A stretch of DNA of 64,000 nt, from the NCBI GenBank assembly GCA_017403985.1, contig JAFRDE010000009.1:1-64000 (forward strand), in the 5' to 3' direction. Made by a program: the position numbers and the translations under genes. This document shows, one piece after another, positions 33,607-42,040 of the stretch (its first letter is position 1; each line of letters opens with the position of its first letter). The notes under the pieces are model-generated. The model had not been told where the DNA came from. It saw nothing but the letters and a program-made list of their open reading frames with translations, and ran no database searches. The stretch is from Ruminococcus sp. (lineage in GTDB: Bacteria > Bacillota > Clostridia > Oscillospirales > Acutalibacteraceae).

Positions 33607-34404
33607 ATGAAAAAAGTATTAGCATTGATCTTAGCTATCGCTATGATCGCTTCCGTCGCTGTGCTTGCCGGCTGCGGCAACAGCAATTCCGGCACGGAAA
33701 CCGCCACGAAAGATGAAACTCCGGCTGCCGATGCAGGCAAGGTCTATATCATCTATTCCGACAACGCGTTCGCTCCGTTCGAGTACCTCGACACCGAGAG
33801 CAACACGTATGTAGGCGTTGACATGGATCTGATGGCGGCGATCGCCGCGGATCAGGGCATCAACTATGAGATGCACAACGAGGGCTTCGACGCTGCTATG
33901 GGCGCTGTTCAGAGCGGTCAGGCTGACGCGATGATCGCCGGTATGACCATTACCGACGAGCGCAAGGAGACCTTCGACTTCTCCGACGCTTACTTTGACG
34001 ACGGTCAGGTTATCGTAGCCAAGGAAGGCACCAAGATGGATGACCTCAACGGCAAGACCGTTGCCGCCAAGACTTCTACCGTCGGCGGCGAGTACGCTGA
34101 GTCCATCAAGGATCAGTACGGCTTCACCATCAACTACTACGAGGGTTCCGACAACATGTATCAGGCGGTTATGACCGGTACCGACGTTGCCTGCGTAGAA
34201 GATTTCTCCGTCATCGGTTACGCGATCAAGAGCGGCGAAGTTGACCTTTCCATCATCTCCGAAGAGCCCGCTAACGTCAAGGGTTACGGCTTTGCCGTTC
34301 AGAAGGGCAAGAACCCCGAACTGATCGAGAAGTTCAACGCGGGCCTGGCGAATATCAAGGCGAGCGGCAAGTACGACGAGATCCTCGCGAAGTACGGCTA
34401 TTGA
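33607..34404 (+). CDS. Polar amino acid ABC importer, binding lipoprotein
   Basis: A 265-residue lipoprotein with signal peptide and lipobox LAGC, then a type 2 binding fold of the GlnH/FliY family: FAPFEYLDTESNTYVGVDMDLM, MIAGMTITDERKETFDFSDAYF and GKTVAAKTSTVGGEY are recognisable family stretches. It captures one or a few polar amino acids (glutamine, cystine or similar); the ligand cannot be fixed by sight. It is driven by the exact-consensus promoter and has an AAAAGGAG site. A heptamer array and a hairpin separate it from the permease gene. Confidence 0.88.
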   Translation: MKKVLALILAIAMIASVAVLAGCGNSNSGTETATKDETPAADAGKVYIIYSDNAFAPFEYLDTESNTYVGVDMDLMAAIAADQGINYEMHNEGFDAAMGAVQSGQADAMIAGMTITDERKETFDFSDAYFDDGQVIVAKEGTKMDDLNGKTVAAKTSTVGGEYAESIKDQYGFTINYYEGSDNMYQAVMTGTDVACVEDFSVIGYAIKSGEVDLSIISEEPANVKGYGFAVQKGKNPELIEKFNAGLANIKASGKYDEILAKYGY

Positions 34405-34406
34405 TG

Positions 34407-34434
34407 AGTGGTCAGTGACCAGTGACCAGTGGTC
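34407..34434. repeat. Heptamer array type A (4 units)
   Basis: Four tandem heptamers, AGTGGTC, AGTGACC, AGTGACC and AGTGGTC, start two bases after a stop codon and are followed by AGTA. Confidence 0.9.
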
Positions 34435-34499
34435 AGTAAGGTTTTATTACCACTTGGTTTTCCGTTTGTTACGGATGTATAAATAATTAAGCACAGATT

Positions 34500-34533
34500 A
34501 TCAGCACGGTAAATCTTTTATCGTGCTGATTTT
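34500..34533 (+). terminator. Hairpin between binding protein and permease genes
   Basis: ATCAGCACG (34500-34508) pairs with CGTGCTGAT (34522-34530), followed by TTT. It probably terminates part of the transcripts and so favours the binding protein. Confidence 0.7.
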
Positions 34534-34557
34534 CGGCTGATAAGGCAGTTGTAGTAT

Positions 34558-35265
34558 ATGGATTTTGGAAGAGTATTTCAAGAAGCGTTGCCGATGCTTT
34601 TGGACGGTCTTTGGCTGACGGTCAGAGTATCGGTCATTTCTATCATCATCGGTATGGTGATAGGCTTGTTTATGTGCCTGATGAAGATGTCGAAGAACGT
34701 CGTCCTCAAGGCGATCGCAGGCGTGTATATCTGGATCATCCGCGGTACCCCTATGCTGGTACAGGCGTTGATGGTCTTCTTTGGTCTGCCCCAGCTGATC
34801 CAGCTGACGATCAACCCGAATTTCCGCATGGACGCGTTCACCGCGGGCGTTATCACCCTGTCGCTGAACGCCGGCGCGTATCTCGCCGAGATCTACCGCG
34901 GCGGAATCATGGCGGTCCCGAAGGGACAGAGTGAAGCGGCGCGCTCCCTCGGTCTGTCCAAGACCAAGACGATGATGAAGGTCGTGCTCCCGCAGGCGAT
35001 CAAGTTCTCGATCCCCTCGCTGGTCAACCAGTTCATCATCACCATCAAGGATACCTCTATCCTGTCGGTCATCGGTATGGCTGAGGTCGTTAACAAGGCG
35101 AAGACCTACGTCGGCAGCACTTACGTTTATTTCGCTACCTACGCGGTAGTCGCGCTGATGTATCTGGCGATCATTTCGATTCTGATGATCATTTCCAATT
35201 ACATCGAAAAGAAGCTGAAATATGAAGCGAAGAGAGGGAAGAGGCATCGTGACGAAAATAAATAA
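34558..35265 (+). CDS. Polar amino acid ABC importer permease
   Basis: A 235-residue HisM/GlnP-type permease with about five membrane helices. Family motifs include GLWLTVRVS near the start, [26 protein letters not shown] and [13 protein letters not shown] (the ATPase contact loop), then VLPQAIKF. It works with the binding protein upstream and the ATPase downstream. The ribosome site is weak, so translation may be low compared with the binding protein. Confidence 0.9.
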   Translation: MDFGRVFQEALPMLLDGLWLTVRVSVISIIIGMVIGLFMCLMKMSKNVVLKAIAGVYIWIIRGTPMLVQALMVFFGLPQLIQLTINPNFRMDAFTAGVITLSLNAGAYLAEIYRGGIMAVPKGQSEAARSLGLSKTKTMMKVVLPQAIKFSIPSLVNQFIITIKDTSILSVIGMAEVVNKAKTYVGSTYVYFATYAVVALMYLAIISILMIISNYIEKKLKYEAKRGKRHRDENK

Positions 35266-35998
35266 AGAAAACAAAAAAGTCGTGGTGACGAATCTCCATA
35301 AGTATTTCGATCAGAATGAAGTGCTTGTCGGTATCGACGCGACCATATACGAGGGCGAGGTCGTCTGTGTGATCGGACCCTCCGGCTCCGGCAAATCCAC
35401 CTTCCTGCGCTGTCTGAACCAGCTGGAGGAAGTGACCTCCGGCAGCATCGTGATCGACGGCTATGAGATCACCGATAAAAAGGTCAATATCAACAAGGTG
35501 CGCGAGAACATCGGTATGGTGTTCCAGCAGTTCAACCTGTTCCAGAATATGACCGTCATCAAGAATATCATGATGGCGCCCGTATCGCTGAAGAAGATGA
35601 CCAAGGACGAGGCGCGCGCCAAGGCGATAGAGCTTTTGACCCGCGTCGGTCTCGCCGATAAGGCGGATTCCTATCCCGGTGAGCTTTCCGGCGGTCAGCA
35701 GCAGCGTGTCGCGATCGCGCGCGCGCTTGCCATGAATCCCGATATCATGCTCTTTGACGAGCCTACCTCCGCGCTCGATCCCGAAATGGTCGGCGAGGTA
35801 CTGGACGTTATGAAGGAGCTTGCCGCCGAGGGTATGACGATGATCGTCGTCACCCACGAGATGGGCTTCGCGCGCGAGGTTTCCGACCGCGTGCTGTTCA
35901 TGGCGGACGGTGTTATCTGTGAGGAGGGCACTCCGCAGGAGGTCTTCGATAACCCGCAGAACGAGCGCACACAGGACTTTTTGAGAAAAGTATTATAA
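35249..35998 (+). CDS. Polar amino acid ABC importer ATPase
   Basis: A 249-residue GlnQ-type ATPase with Walker [11 protein letters not shown]-loop [15 protein letters not shown], signature [15 protein letters not shown], Walker [23 protein letters not shown] and switch VTHEM. The end has the family pattern [12 protein letters not shown] and FLRKVL. The chosen GTG at 35249 follows GGGAAGAGG by four bases; ATG at 35222 in the same frame is possible and would add nine residues. Either start overlaps the permease gene. A heptamer array and a strong terminator follow. Confidence 0.88.
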   Translation: MTKINKENKKVVVTNLHKYFDQNEVLVGIDATIYEGEVVCVIGPSGSGKSTFLRCLNQLEEVTSGSIVIDGYEITDKKVNINKVRENIGMVFQQFNLFQNMTVIKNIMMAPVSLKKMTKDEARAKAIELLTRVGLADKADSYPGELSGGQQQRVAIARALAMNPDIMLFDEPTSALDPEMVGEVLDVMKELAAEGMTMIVVTHEMGFAREVSDRVLFMADGVICEEGTPQEVFDNPQNERTQDFLRKVL

Positions 35999-36000
35999 AT

Positions 36001-36028
36001 AGTGACCAGTGGCAAGTGGCAAGTGGTC
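36001..36028. repeat. Heptamer array type A (4 units)
   Basis: AGTGACC, AGTGGCA, AGTGGCA and AGTGGTC in tandem, followed by AGTA, two bases after the stop codon of the ATPase gene. Confidence 0.9.
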
Positions 36029-36043
36029 AGTAATAAGGATATC

Positions 36044-36085
36044 AATCACTCTATGGATGAACGATCCCATAGAGTGATTTTTCTT
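36044..36085 (+). terminator. Terminator after the amino acid importer
   Basis: AATCACTCTATGG (36044-36056) and CCATAGAGTGATT (36067-36079) form a perfect 13-bp stem, followed by TTTCTTT. Confidence 0.9.
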
Positions 36086-36129
36086 TGCCGGAATAATAAA
36101 AGATTTTGAATAATTTGTTAATAATCAAA

Positions 36130-36152
36130 TTTGACCTTGACTTTCTTTGACC
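36130..36152. promoter_or_regulatory. CtsR operator
   Basis: On the minus strand the site reads GGTCAAA-GAA-AGTCAAG, matching the CtsR box (two RGTCAAA heptads, NAN spacer) at all but one position; a third heptad (TTTGACC on plus, 36130-36136) adjoins it. It covers the -35 box of the ctsR promoter. A weaker direct site, GGTCAGA-AAA-GGACAAA, lies at 36174-36190 just after the -10 box. Confidence 0.88.
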
Positions 36153-36165
36153 AATATGTTATAGT
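36137..36165 (+). promoter_or_regulatory. Promoter of the ctsR operon
   Basis: TTGACT (36137-36142), 17-bp spacer and TATAGT (36160-36165). The -35 box is inside the CtsR operator, so CtsR binding should block polymerase. Confidence 0.85.
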
Positions 36166-36206
36166 ATAGTCAAGGTCAGAAAAGGACAAAGGCGCCGATG
36201 GCGCGA

Positions 36207-36234
36207 TGAATAATGAATGATGAATAACGAATAA
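36207..36234. repeat. Heptamer array type B (4 units) with GC-rich hairpin
   Basis: TGAATAA, TGAATGA, TGAATAA and CGAATAA in tandem, followed at 36238-36259 by GGGCGGGACACCCGCACCCG. It lies in the ctsR 5' untranslated region. A related array is at 43087. Confidence 0.8.
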
Positions 36235-36296
36235 TGGAGGGCGGGACACCCGCACCCGTTTGATAATAGTTCATCAATCAGAAAAGAGGGATGAAA

Positions 36297-36752
36297 ATGC
36301 GTATGAGCGATATGGTCGCCCGGTATATTCTGGATATTCTGGATGAGCAGGGCGGTGAGGCTGAGATCAGGCGAAACGAGCTGGCGACCACCCTCGGGTG
36401 CGTGCCCAGCCAGATCAACTACGTCATTACCTCGCGCTTTACGCCGGAACAGGGCTTTATCGTCGAATCCCGCAGAGGAGGCGGGGGATACATCCGCATC
36501 ACCCGCATCAACACGACCCGGGGCGTCGCGATCATGCACATCGTCAACGCGATCGGTTCAACGCTCGATAAAGCGACGGCAGAGGTGATGATCGAGAATA
36601 TGTTTACTCGCGGTTTCATCGACGCGCGTACGGCAAAGCTGATGGCGGCGGCGATGGGCGAAAGGGCATATCTCGGCGTACCGCAGGAGTACCGCGACTC
36701 GCTCCGGGCGGCGGTATTCAAGAATATGCTGCTGACATTGGTCGACACGTAA
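36297..36752 (+). CDS. ctsR: Transcriptional repressor CtsR
   Basis: Repressor of class III heat-shock genes. The 151-residue protein has the family winged-helix core: LGCVPSQINYVITSRFTPEQGFIVESRRGGGGYIRI, including the glycine-rich wing whose Arg is phosphorylated or sensed under stress. The C-terminal domain (about 75-150) is present. The start at 36297 is six bases after AGAGGG; starts at 36291 or 36303 are in frame and also possible. Its own promoter carries CtsR boxes, so it is autoregulated. First gene of ctsR-mcsA-mcsB-clpC. Confidence 0.95.
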   Translation: MRMSDMVARYILDILDEQGGEAEIRRNELATTLGCVPSQINYVITSRFTPEQGFIVESRRGGGGYIRITRINTTRGVAIMHIVNAIGSTLDKATAEVMIENMFTRGFIDARTAKLMAAAMGERAYLGVPQEYRDSLRAAVFKNMLLTLVDT

Positions 36753-36784
36753 AATAATAGATATATGATAAACTTTTAAAGAGT

Positions 36785-36907
36785 GTCATTCCGAGGGGCA
36801 AAGCCCCGTGGGGATCCCACAAACAGGGAATCAAGATTTCTTTATTACCGGACGGAACAGACGGCAGGACGATTGCCGCGTTCGCTTGATCGCTCCCTCG
36901 CAATGAC
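36785..36907. mobile_element. MITE-like element with GTCATT(C/G)CGAGGG inverted ends
   Basis: A 123-bp non-coding block in the ctsR-mcsA gap. Ends GTCATTCCGAGGG (36785-36797) and CCCTCGCAATGAC (36895-36907) are inverted repeats at 12 of 13 positions. It contains CCCACAAACAGGGAAT, which recurs as CCCGCAAACAGGGAAT at 44687-44702. No ORF is present. Confidence 0.7.
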
Positions 36908-36932
36908 GTGATTTCACAAAGGAGGTATATTT

Positions 36933-37436
36933 ATGTTATGTCAACACTGTAAAAAGCATGAGGCGACCACGGTCGTCAAAACCATGATAAACGGCAAATA
37001 TGCCGAATACAGGCTCTGTCCCGAATGCGCGCACGAGTTGGGCTATGATTCGATGTTCACTGACTTCACATCCGATTTCGGCGGTTTGTTTTCGAGCTTC
37101 TTCTCGAACGCCCTGCCCGCGATCTCCGGCGCGACGCACTGCGATACCTGCGGCAGCACCATCAACGATATCCGACGCACCGGTAAGGTAGGCTGCGCGG
37201 ACTGTTACGATACGTTTTTCAGCGAGCTGATGCCCACCATCCGCAGCGTCCACGGCAACACCGAGCATAAGGGCAAGCGTCCCGGCGCGATCGAGTACAC
37301 CGTGAACGAGGAAGAGGAAGGCTCCGCGGAAAACAAGATCGAGTCGCTGCGCGCCGAGCTGAAAAAGGCGATCGAGAATGAAAACTTTGAGCGCGCCGCT
37401 CAGCTGCGCGACGAGATCAAGGAAATGGAGGGATAA
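36933..37436 (+). CDS. mcsA: McsA, activator of McsB
   Basis: Zinc-binding partner that activates the McsB arginine kinase. The 167-residue protein has four CxxC motifs (CQHC, CPEC, CDTC, CADC) in the first 95 residues and a UVR motif at the C-terminus ([16 protein letters not shown]), matching the family in order and length. A strong AAAGGAGG site precedes the start, and mcsB begins two bases after the stop codon. Confidence 0.95.
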   Translation: MLCQHCKKHEATTVVKTMINGKYAEYRLCPECAHELGYDSMFTDFTSDFGGLFSSFFSNALPAISGATHCDTCGSTINDIRRTGKVGCADCYDTFFSELMPTIRSVHGNTEHKGKRPGAIEYTVNEEEEGSAENKIESLRAELKKAIENENFERAAQLRDEIKEMEG

Positions 37437-37438
37437 CG

Positions 37439-38416
37439 ATGAGTGAAGCTGTAGTATCGACCAGAATCCGTCTGGCACGCAATCTGAAGGAATATCCCTT
37501 CCCGATCCGTCTGTCCTCTGACAAGGCGCGCGAGATCGTCGACAAGGTCGGCGAAGCGCTGAAGGACAGCGAACTGAAGTTCCACCGCATCGATATGGAT
37601 GCGATCCCCGACACCATCCGCGTGGCGATGATCGAGCGTCACCTCGTCAGCCCGGACTTCATCAGCGAACAGGAAGGGCGCGCGGTGTATCTCAGTGACG
37701 ACAACACCGTGTCTATCATGGTCAACGAAGAGGATCATATCCGTCTGCAGGTGATGATGGACGGTTTTCAGCCGGAAGAGGCCTACGCACTTGCGGATAA
37801 GGTCGATAATATTCTTTCAAAGAAATTAAATTTTGCGTTCCACGATCGCCTCGGCTACCTGACCCAGTGTCCCACCAACCTCGGAACCGGGATGCGCGCG
37901 TCGGTGATGCTGCATCTTCCGGCGCTGGAAATGAGCGGCACCGTGAACCGCATCGGCGCGAACCTCAGCAAGCTCGGTCTGACGATGCGCGGGCTGTACG
38001 GCGAGAGCTCCAAGCCCGCCGGAGCATTCTTCCAGCTGTCCAATCAGGTGACGCTCGGCATCTCCGAAAAGGCGGCGATCGAGAACCTGAAAAACATCAC
38101 GAATCAGCTGATCACGCAGGAGATGCGTGCGAGAGAAAGCCTGCTGAACAATATCGAAGCAGAGGACAAGATCAACCGCGCGCTCGGCGTGCTGAAGACC
38201 GCGAGGCTGATGGATCACAACGAGGCGATGAAGCTGCTTTCGCTGGTGCGTTTGGGCGTCAGTGAAAAGAAGATCGAGACGCTCTCGACAGACAGCATCG
38301 ACAAGCTGATCGTCGAGATCCAGCCCGCGTCGATCATGACGCGTTACGGCGACGACATGAGCCCCCGCGACCGCGATATCAAGCGCGCACAAATATTACG
38401 CGAAAGATTCGCGTAA
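37439..38416 (+). CDS. mcsB: Protein arginine kinase McsB
   Basis: Phosphorylates arginines of damaged proteins, marking them for ClpCP. The 325-residue protein shows the phosphagen-kinase-like nucleotide-binding pattern STRIRLARNLKEYPFP at the start and the conserved LTQCPTNLGTGMRASVMLHLPAL segment around residue 140-165. Length is a little shorter than the Bacillus protein, which has about 360 residues. Translation is probably coupled to mcsA. Confidence 0.95.
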   Translation: MSEAVVSTRIRLARNLKEYPFPIRLSSDKAREIVDKVGEALKDSELKFHRIDMDAIPDTIRVAMIERHLVSPDFISEQEGRAVYLSDDNTVSIMVNEEDHIRLQVMMDGFQPEEAYALADKVDNILSKKLNFAFHDRLGYLTQCPTNLGTGMRASVMLHLPALEMSGTVNRIGANLSKLGLTMRGLYGESSKPAGAFFQLSNQVTLGISEKAAIENLKNITNQLITQEMRARESLLNNIEAEDKINRALGVLKTARLMDHNEAMKLLSLVRLGVSEKKIETLSTDSIDKLIVEIQPASIMTRYGDDMSPRDRDIKRAQILRERFA

Positions 38417-38418
38417 TC

Positions 38419-38446
38419 AGTGATCAGTGGTTAGTGGTCAGTGATT
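38419..38446. repeat. Heptamer array type A (4 units), left of clpC
   Basis: AGTGATC, AGTGGTT, AGTGGTC and AGTGATT in tandem, three bases after the mcsB stop. It faces an inverted array at 38549-38576. Confidence 0.9.
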
Positions 38447-38548
38447 AGTTGAAGTCGGATTAAAGGTTTCTTTTCTCCGGTCGAATCAATTAACACTCTT
38501 GTTTGATGCACCCTGATTAATATTAGTTTATTGTATTGATAAATAACT

Positions 38549-38576
38549 GACCACTGGTCACTTGCCACTGGTCACT
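38549..38576. repeat. Heptamer array type A (4 units), inverted, right before clpC
   Basis: GACCACT, GGTCACT, TGCCACT and GGTCACT, i.e. four type A units read on the minus strand. With the array at 38419 it brackets a 102-bp AT-rich core in the mcsB-clpC gap. The clpC ribosome site follows three bases later. Confidence 0.9.
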
Positions 38577-38593
38577 AAAAGGAGGTATATGAT

Positions 38594-41038
38594 ATGAAAT
38601 ACACATTCAAAGGATTTACCGAAAAAGCGAATAAGGCGCTGAATCTGGCGATTGAAAGCGCCGAGCAGCTCGGCTGCGATTATATCGGCTCCGAGCATAT
38701 CCTGCTGGGTCTGTGCAGAGAGGAAAGCGGCGTAGCATATACCGCGCTGCGCGATGCGGGCGTTACCGCCGAAAAGCTCGAGAATCTGATGCAGAGCGAG
38801 GACAGCATCGTCTCTCTCAACCCCAACGACTTCACGCCGCGTACCAAGCGTGTGATGCAGACCGCGATGATGTATTCCGCCCGCACCGGTTCCGGTTATG
38901 TCGGCACCGAGCATCTTTTGATCGCACTTTTGTCGGATCGCGACAGCTATGCGATCCGATATCTCAGTCAGCTCGGCGTGACGCCTCAGATGGTCGCTGA
39001 CCGCATGAGCGCGAACCTCGAGAACGAGGACGCGGGCAATATTTCGCCGAACCGTTCCTCAAATTCTCAGCCTGCCGACAGCGACAGCAAAACGCTTGAC
39101 AGCTTCTCGCGTGATCTGACACAGGCGGCGAAGAACGGCGAGATCGATCCCGTGATCGGCAGAGAAGAGGAGATACGCCGCATCATCCAGATCCTCTCCC
39201 GCCGTACCAAAAACAACCCCTGCCTGATCGGCGAGCCCGGCGTCGGCAAGACCGCTATCGCCGAAGGTCTGGCGCTGAAGATCGCGAACGGCGAGGTGCC
39301 CGAGCATCTGCGCGATAAGCGCATCGTCGCGCTCGACCTGACCGGCATGATCGCCGGTACCAAGTACCGCGGCGAATTTGAGGACAGGATCAAGAACGCC
39401 ATCGACGAGGTCAAAAAGAGCAAGAACATCATCCTCTTCATCGATGAGCTTCATACCATCATCGGCGCCGGTTCCGCGGAGGGCAGCGCCGACGCGGCGA
39501 ATATCCTCAAGCCATCGCTGGCGCGCGGCGACTTCCAGGTCATCGGCGCCACCACCCTTGAGGAATACCGCAAGTATATCGAGAAGGACGCCGCGCTCGA
39601 GCGCCGCTTCCAGCCCGTGACCGTCGGTGAGCCGAGCGAGGAGGACGCGATCGCGATCCTCAAAGGTCTGCGCGACCGCTACGAGGCGCATCATAAGGTA
39701 AAGATCACCGACGAAGCGATCGAGGCAGCTGTCAAGCTCAGCTCCCGCTATATCGCCGACCGCTTTCTGCCCGATAAAGCGATTGACCTCGTTGACGAGG
39801 CGGCTTCCAAGGTGCGTCTGAACGCTTTGACTTATCCGAACGAGATCAAGGATCTGGAGGCTGAACTGGAAAAGCTCGAGAGCGAGAAGACCGCCGCGAT
39901 CAGCGAACAGGACTTCGAGCGCGCCGCGCAGCTGCGCGACGAGCAGAAAAACGTGACCGAACAGCTGGAGAAAGCGAAGAGCGGCTGGGAGAAAAGCAAC
40001 AAGGAAGCCTCCCACGAGGTCACTGCGCAGGATATCGCCGCGATCGTCTCATCGTGGACAAAGATCCCCGTTGTCGAGCTGACCCGCGAAGAATCCGACC
40101 GACTCCTCAATATGGAAAAGATCCTGCATGAGCGTGTTATCGGTCAGGATGAAGCAGTATCCGCGGTAGCGAGAGCGATCCGCCGCGGCAGAGTCGGCAT
40201 CAAGGATCCGAAGCGCCCCACCGGCTCCTTCATTTTCCTCGGTCCGACAGGCGTCGGCAAGACCGAGCTGTGCAAGGCGCTGGCGCAGGCAATGTTCGGC
40301 GACGAGAACGCGATGCTCCGCCTCGATATGTCCGAGTACATGGAGAAGCACACCGTGTCCCGTCTGGTCGGTTCGCCTCCCGGCTACGTCGGCTACGACG
40401 AGGGCGGTCAGCTGACAGAGGCAGTACGCCGCAAGCCGTATTCGGTCGTCCTGTTCGACGAGATCGAAAAGGCACACCCCGACGTTTTCAACATGCTCCT
40501 GCAGATCCTTGAGGACGGCAGACTGACCGACAGCCAGGGCAGGACCGTCGACTTCAAGAACACCGTTATCATCATGACGTCCAACGTCGGCGCGCGCAGA
40601 CTTACCGAGCATCAGAACACCCTCGGCTTCGACGGCGACGGCGAGGATAACGATAACGTCAACGTCCGCGAGCTGGTTCTGGGCGAGCTCAAGCAGGTCT
40701 TCCGCCCCGAGTTCCTGAACCGTGTCGACGATATCATCGTTTTCAATAAGCTGACCAAGGATGAGATCGAGCAGATCGCCCGCCTGATGCTGAACACGCT
40801 TCAAAAGCGTCTGAGCGACCTCGGCGTAACGGTCACCTTCACCGATAAAGCGGTCGAGAAGATCGCCGACGAAGGCTTTGACGATACCTACGGCGCGCGT
40901 CCCCTGCGCAGAGCGATCACGACCAACATCGAGGATAAGCTCAGCGAGCGCATGCTCGAAGCCGACTTCGACAGCACCAAGCCGATCGTCTGCGACTATG
41001 ACGGAGAGCAGTTCACATTTAATTCTGCAGAAGAATAA
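38594..41038 (+). CDS. clpC: ClpC AAA+ unfoldase
   Basis: Hsp100 unfoldase that feeds arginine-phosphorylated proteins to ClpP. The 814-residue protein has the double Clp N-domain (about 1-145), AAA-1 with Walker A GEPGVGKT and IDELH, a middle region holding a UVR motif ([13 protein letters not shown], about 440), AAA-2 with Walker A GPTGVGKT, and [14 protein letters not shown]. Length agrees with the family. It completes the CtsR operon, separated from mcsB by heptamer arrays. A UUCG-loop terminator follows. Confidence 0.97.
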   Translation: MKYTFKGFTEKANKALNLAIESAEQLGCDYIGSEHILLGLCREESGVAYTALRDAGVTAEKLENLMQSEDSIVSLNPNDFTPRTKRVMQTAMMYSARTGSGYVGTEHLLIALLSDRDSYAIRYLSQLGVTPQMVADRMSANLENEDAGNISPNRSSNSQPADSDSKTLDSFSRDLTQAAKNGEIDPVIGREEEIRRIIQILSRRTKNNPCLIGEPGVGKTAIAEGLALKIANGEVPEHLRDKRIVALDLTGMIAGTKYRGEFEDRIKNAIDEVKKSKNIILFIDELHTIIGAGSAEGSADAANILKPSLARGDFQVIGATTLEEYRKYIEKDAALERRFQPVTVGEPSEEDAIAILKGLRDRYEAHHKVKITDEAIEAAVKLSSRYIADRFLPDKAIDLVDEAASKVRLNALTYPNEIKDLEAELEKLESEKTAAISEQDFERAAQLRDEQKNVTEQLEKAKSGWEKSNKEASHEVTAQDIAAIVSSWTKIPVVELTREESDRLLNMEKILHERVIGQDEAVSAVARAIRRGRVGIKDPKRPTGSFIFLGPTGVGKTELCKALAQAMFGDENAMLRLDMSEYMEKHTVSRLVGSPPGYVGYDEGGQLTEAVRRKPYSVVLFDEIEKAHPDVFNMLLQILEDGRLTDSQGRTVDFKNTVIIMTSNVGARRLTEHQNTLGFDGDGEDNDNVNVRELVLGELKQVFRPEFLNRVDDIIVFNKLTKDEIEQIARLMLNTLQKRLSDLGVTVTFTDKAVEKIADEGFDDTYGARPLRRAITTNIEDKLSERMLEADFDSTKPIVCDYDGEQFTFNSAEE

Positions 41039-41053
41039 TAAATATCATCATTC

Positions 41054-41087
41054 AAAAGGCGCAGTTCTTCGGAACTGTGTCTTTTTT
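41054..41087 (+). terminator. Terminator after clpC
   Basis: A 14-bp stem with two G-U pairs (41054-41067 with 41072-41085) closed by a TTCG tetraloop, ending in a T run. Confidence 0.92.
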
Positions 41088-41147
41088 GATGCATAATCGT
41101 TTATTGGCGGCGCATACTATCATTACCAAATATATGGAGGTAATGAT

Positions 41148-41321
41148 ATGACCGACAAAGAGTTGCTCTATATCGAGGACGCCCTCGGACATGAGCAGTA
41201 TTTTCAACAGAAGTGCCGAGAGACCGCGCAGAGCCTTTCCGACCCCGAGCTGAAAGCCTGCGTTGAGAATTTCGGCGCCCGCCATCAGCAGATATTCAGC
41301 CGATTTTACGGGCTGTTGTAA
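41148..41321 (+). CDS. Small spore coat-associated protein (57 residues)
   Basis: A short gene with a clear GGAGGT site eight bases before the ATG. The protein has MTDKELLYIEDALGHEQYF, then LSDPELKACVENFGARHQQIFSRFYGLL, a two-helix, ferritin-like pattern common in small clostridial coat proteins placed directly before a CotF-like gene. The next gene begins 12 bases on, so both are one unit. The family link is by pattern memory and not proven. Confidence 0.7.
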   Translation: MTDKELLYIEDALGHEQYFQQKCRETAQSLSDPELKACVENFGARHQQIFSRFYGLL

Positions 41322-41333
41322 GGAGGAACGATC

Positions 41334-41585
41334 ATGGATGACAAGAACCTGATGCAAAACCTGCTGCTGCTTGAAAAGGGCTGCTGCGACCTGTATCTGC
41401 ACGGCGCGGTTGAGTCAGCGACACAGAACGTCCTCGGCGCGTTCAATTCCGCGCTCGACGATTCGCTTTCGATGCAGGGCGAGATCTTCTCAAAGATGAG
41501 CGACAAGGGCTGGTACAACATCCCCGACGTCGAACAGACGAAGGTCGATCAGCTTCGTCAGAAGTTCGCGACCGCGCAGGGCTGA
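41334..41585 (+). CDS. CotF-like spore coat protein
   Basis: An 83-residue protein with the clostridial CotF-like pattern NLMQNLLLLEKGCCDLYLHGAVESAT, then FNSALDDSLSMQGEIFSKMSDKGWYNI. Such proteins associate with the spore coat in Clostridia. An AAGGAGG site precedes the start and a terminator follows. Together with the 57-residue gene upstream it supports a spore-forming host. Confidence 0.8.
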   Translation: MDDKNLMQNLLLLEKGCCDLYLHGAVESATQNVLGAFNSALDDSLSMQGEIFSKMSDKGWYNIPDVEQTKVDQLRQKFATAQG

Positions 41586-41597
41586 TCGATCAATAAG

Positions 41598-41630
41598 AAA
41601 AGAGACTGTTCACTCGAGCAGTCTCTTTTT
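41598..41630 (+). terminator. Terminator after the coat genes
   Basis: AAAAGAGACTG (41598-41608) and CAGTCTCTTTTT (41619-41630) form the stem and T tract; it also faces the convergent minus-strand gene. Confidence 0.9.
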
Positions 41631-41649
41631 CTATCTCTGAATGGATTTT

Positions 41650-42039
41650 TTATACGCAGGGGAATGAAGCGCCGTGCGCGCGCATGATCGAACGAAATCG
41701 TGCCGCTTCTTCTTCTGATACGTCAAAATACATTCCGTGTACGGATAAAGTCGGGCAGTTGTCACATGCGACAGAAATCATCTGACCCGAAAAGCGGATA
41801 CCGATTTTATTATCGAATCCGCAGGAAGGATTGTCAAAAAAGGGAATATGACCGTTCACAATTTCGGCGATAGCCGTCGATTCCGCTTCGGTTAATTCAT
41901 CTTCGATCTCAGTGCCATTATAATAGAATACAACGGTACCGTTACCGCTGACATGAACAGGTCCGAAAAAGAACCAACCTAACAAGAGCACCGCAACTAA
42001 AACAGCGGCAATAATAACAATTTTTTTCGTAATCTTCAT
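41650..42039 (-). CDS. Membrane-anchored protein of unknown function
   Basis: A 129-residue protein with a basic start and one membrane segment or signal (about 6-27), then a small outer domain. Four cysteines lie in it (NPSCGFDN, VACDNCP, SFPCV), which could form disulfides. No family is recognised. It starts one base after the stop of gpsA and is probably expressed with it. Confidence 0.65.
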   Translation of the reverse strand: MKITKKIVIIAAVLVAVLLLGWFFFGPVHVSGNGTVVFYYNGTEIEDELTEAESTAIAEIVNGHIPFFDNPSCGFDNKIGIRFSGQMISVACDNCPTLSVHGMYFDVSEEEAARFRSIMRAHGASFPCV

Positions 42040-42040
42040 A

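Noticed and set aside
34407-38576. CRISPR array
   Set aside because: The repeats are contiguous heptamers without spacers, and no cas gene is present.
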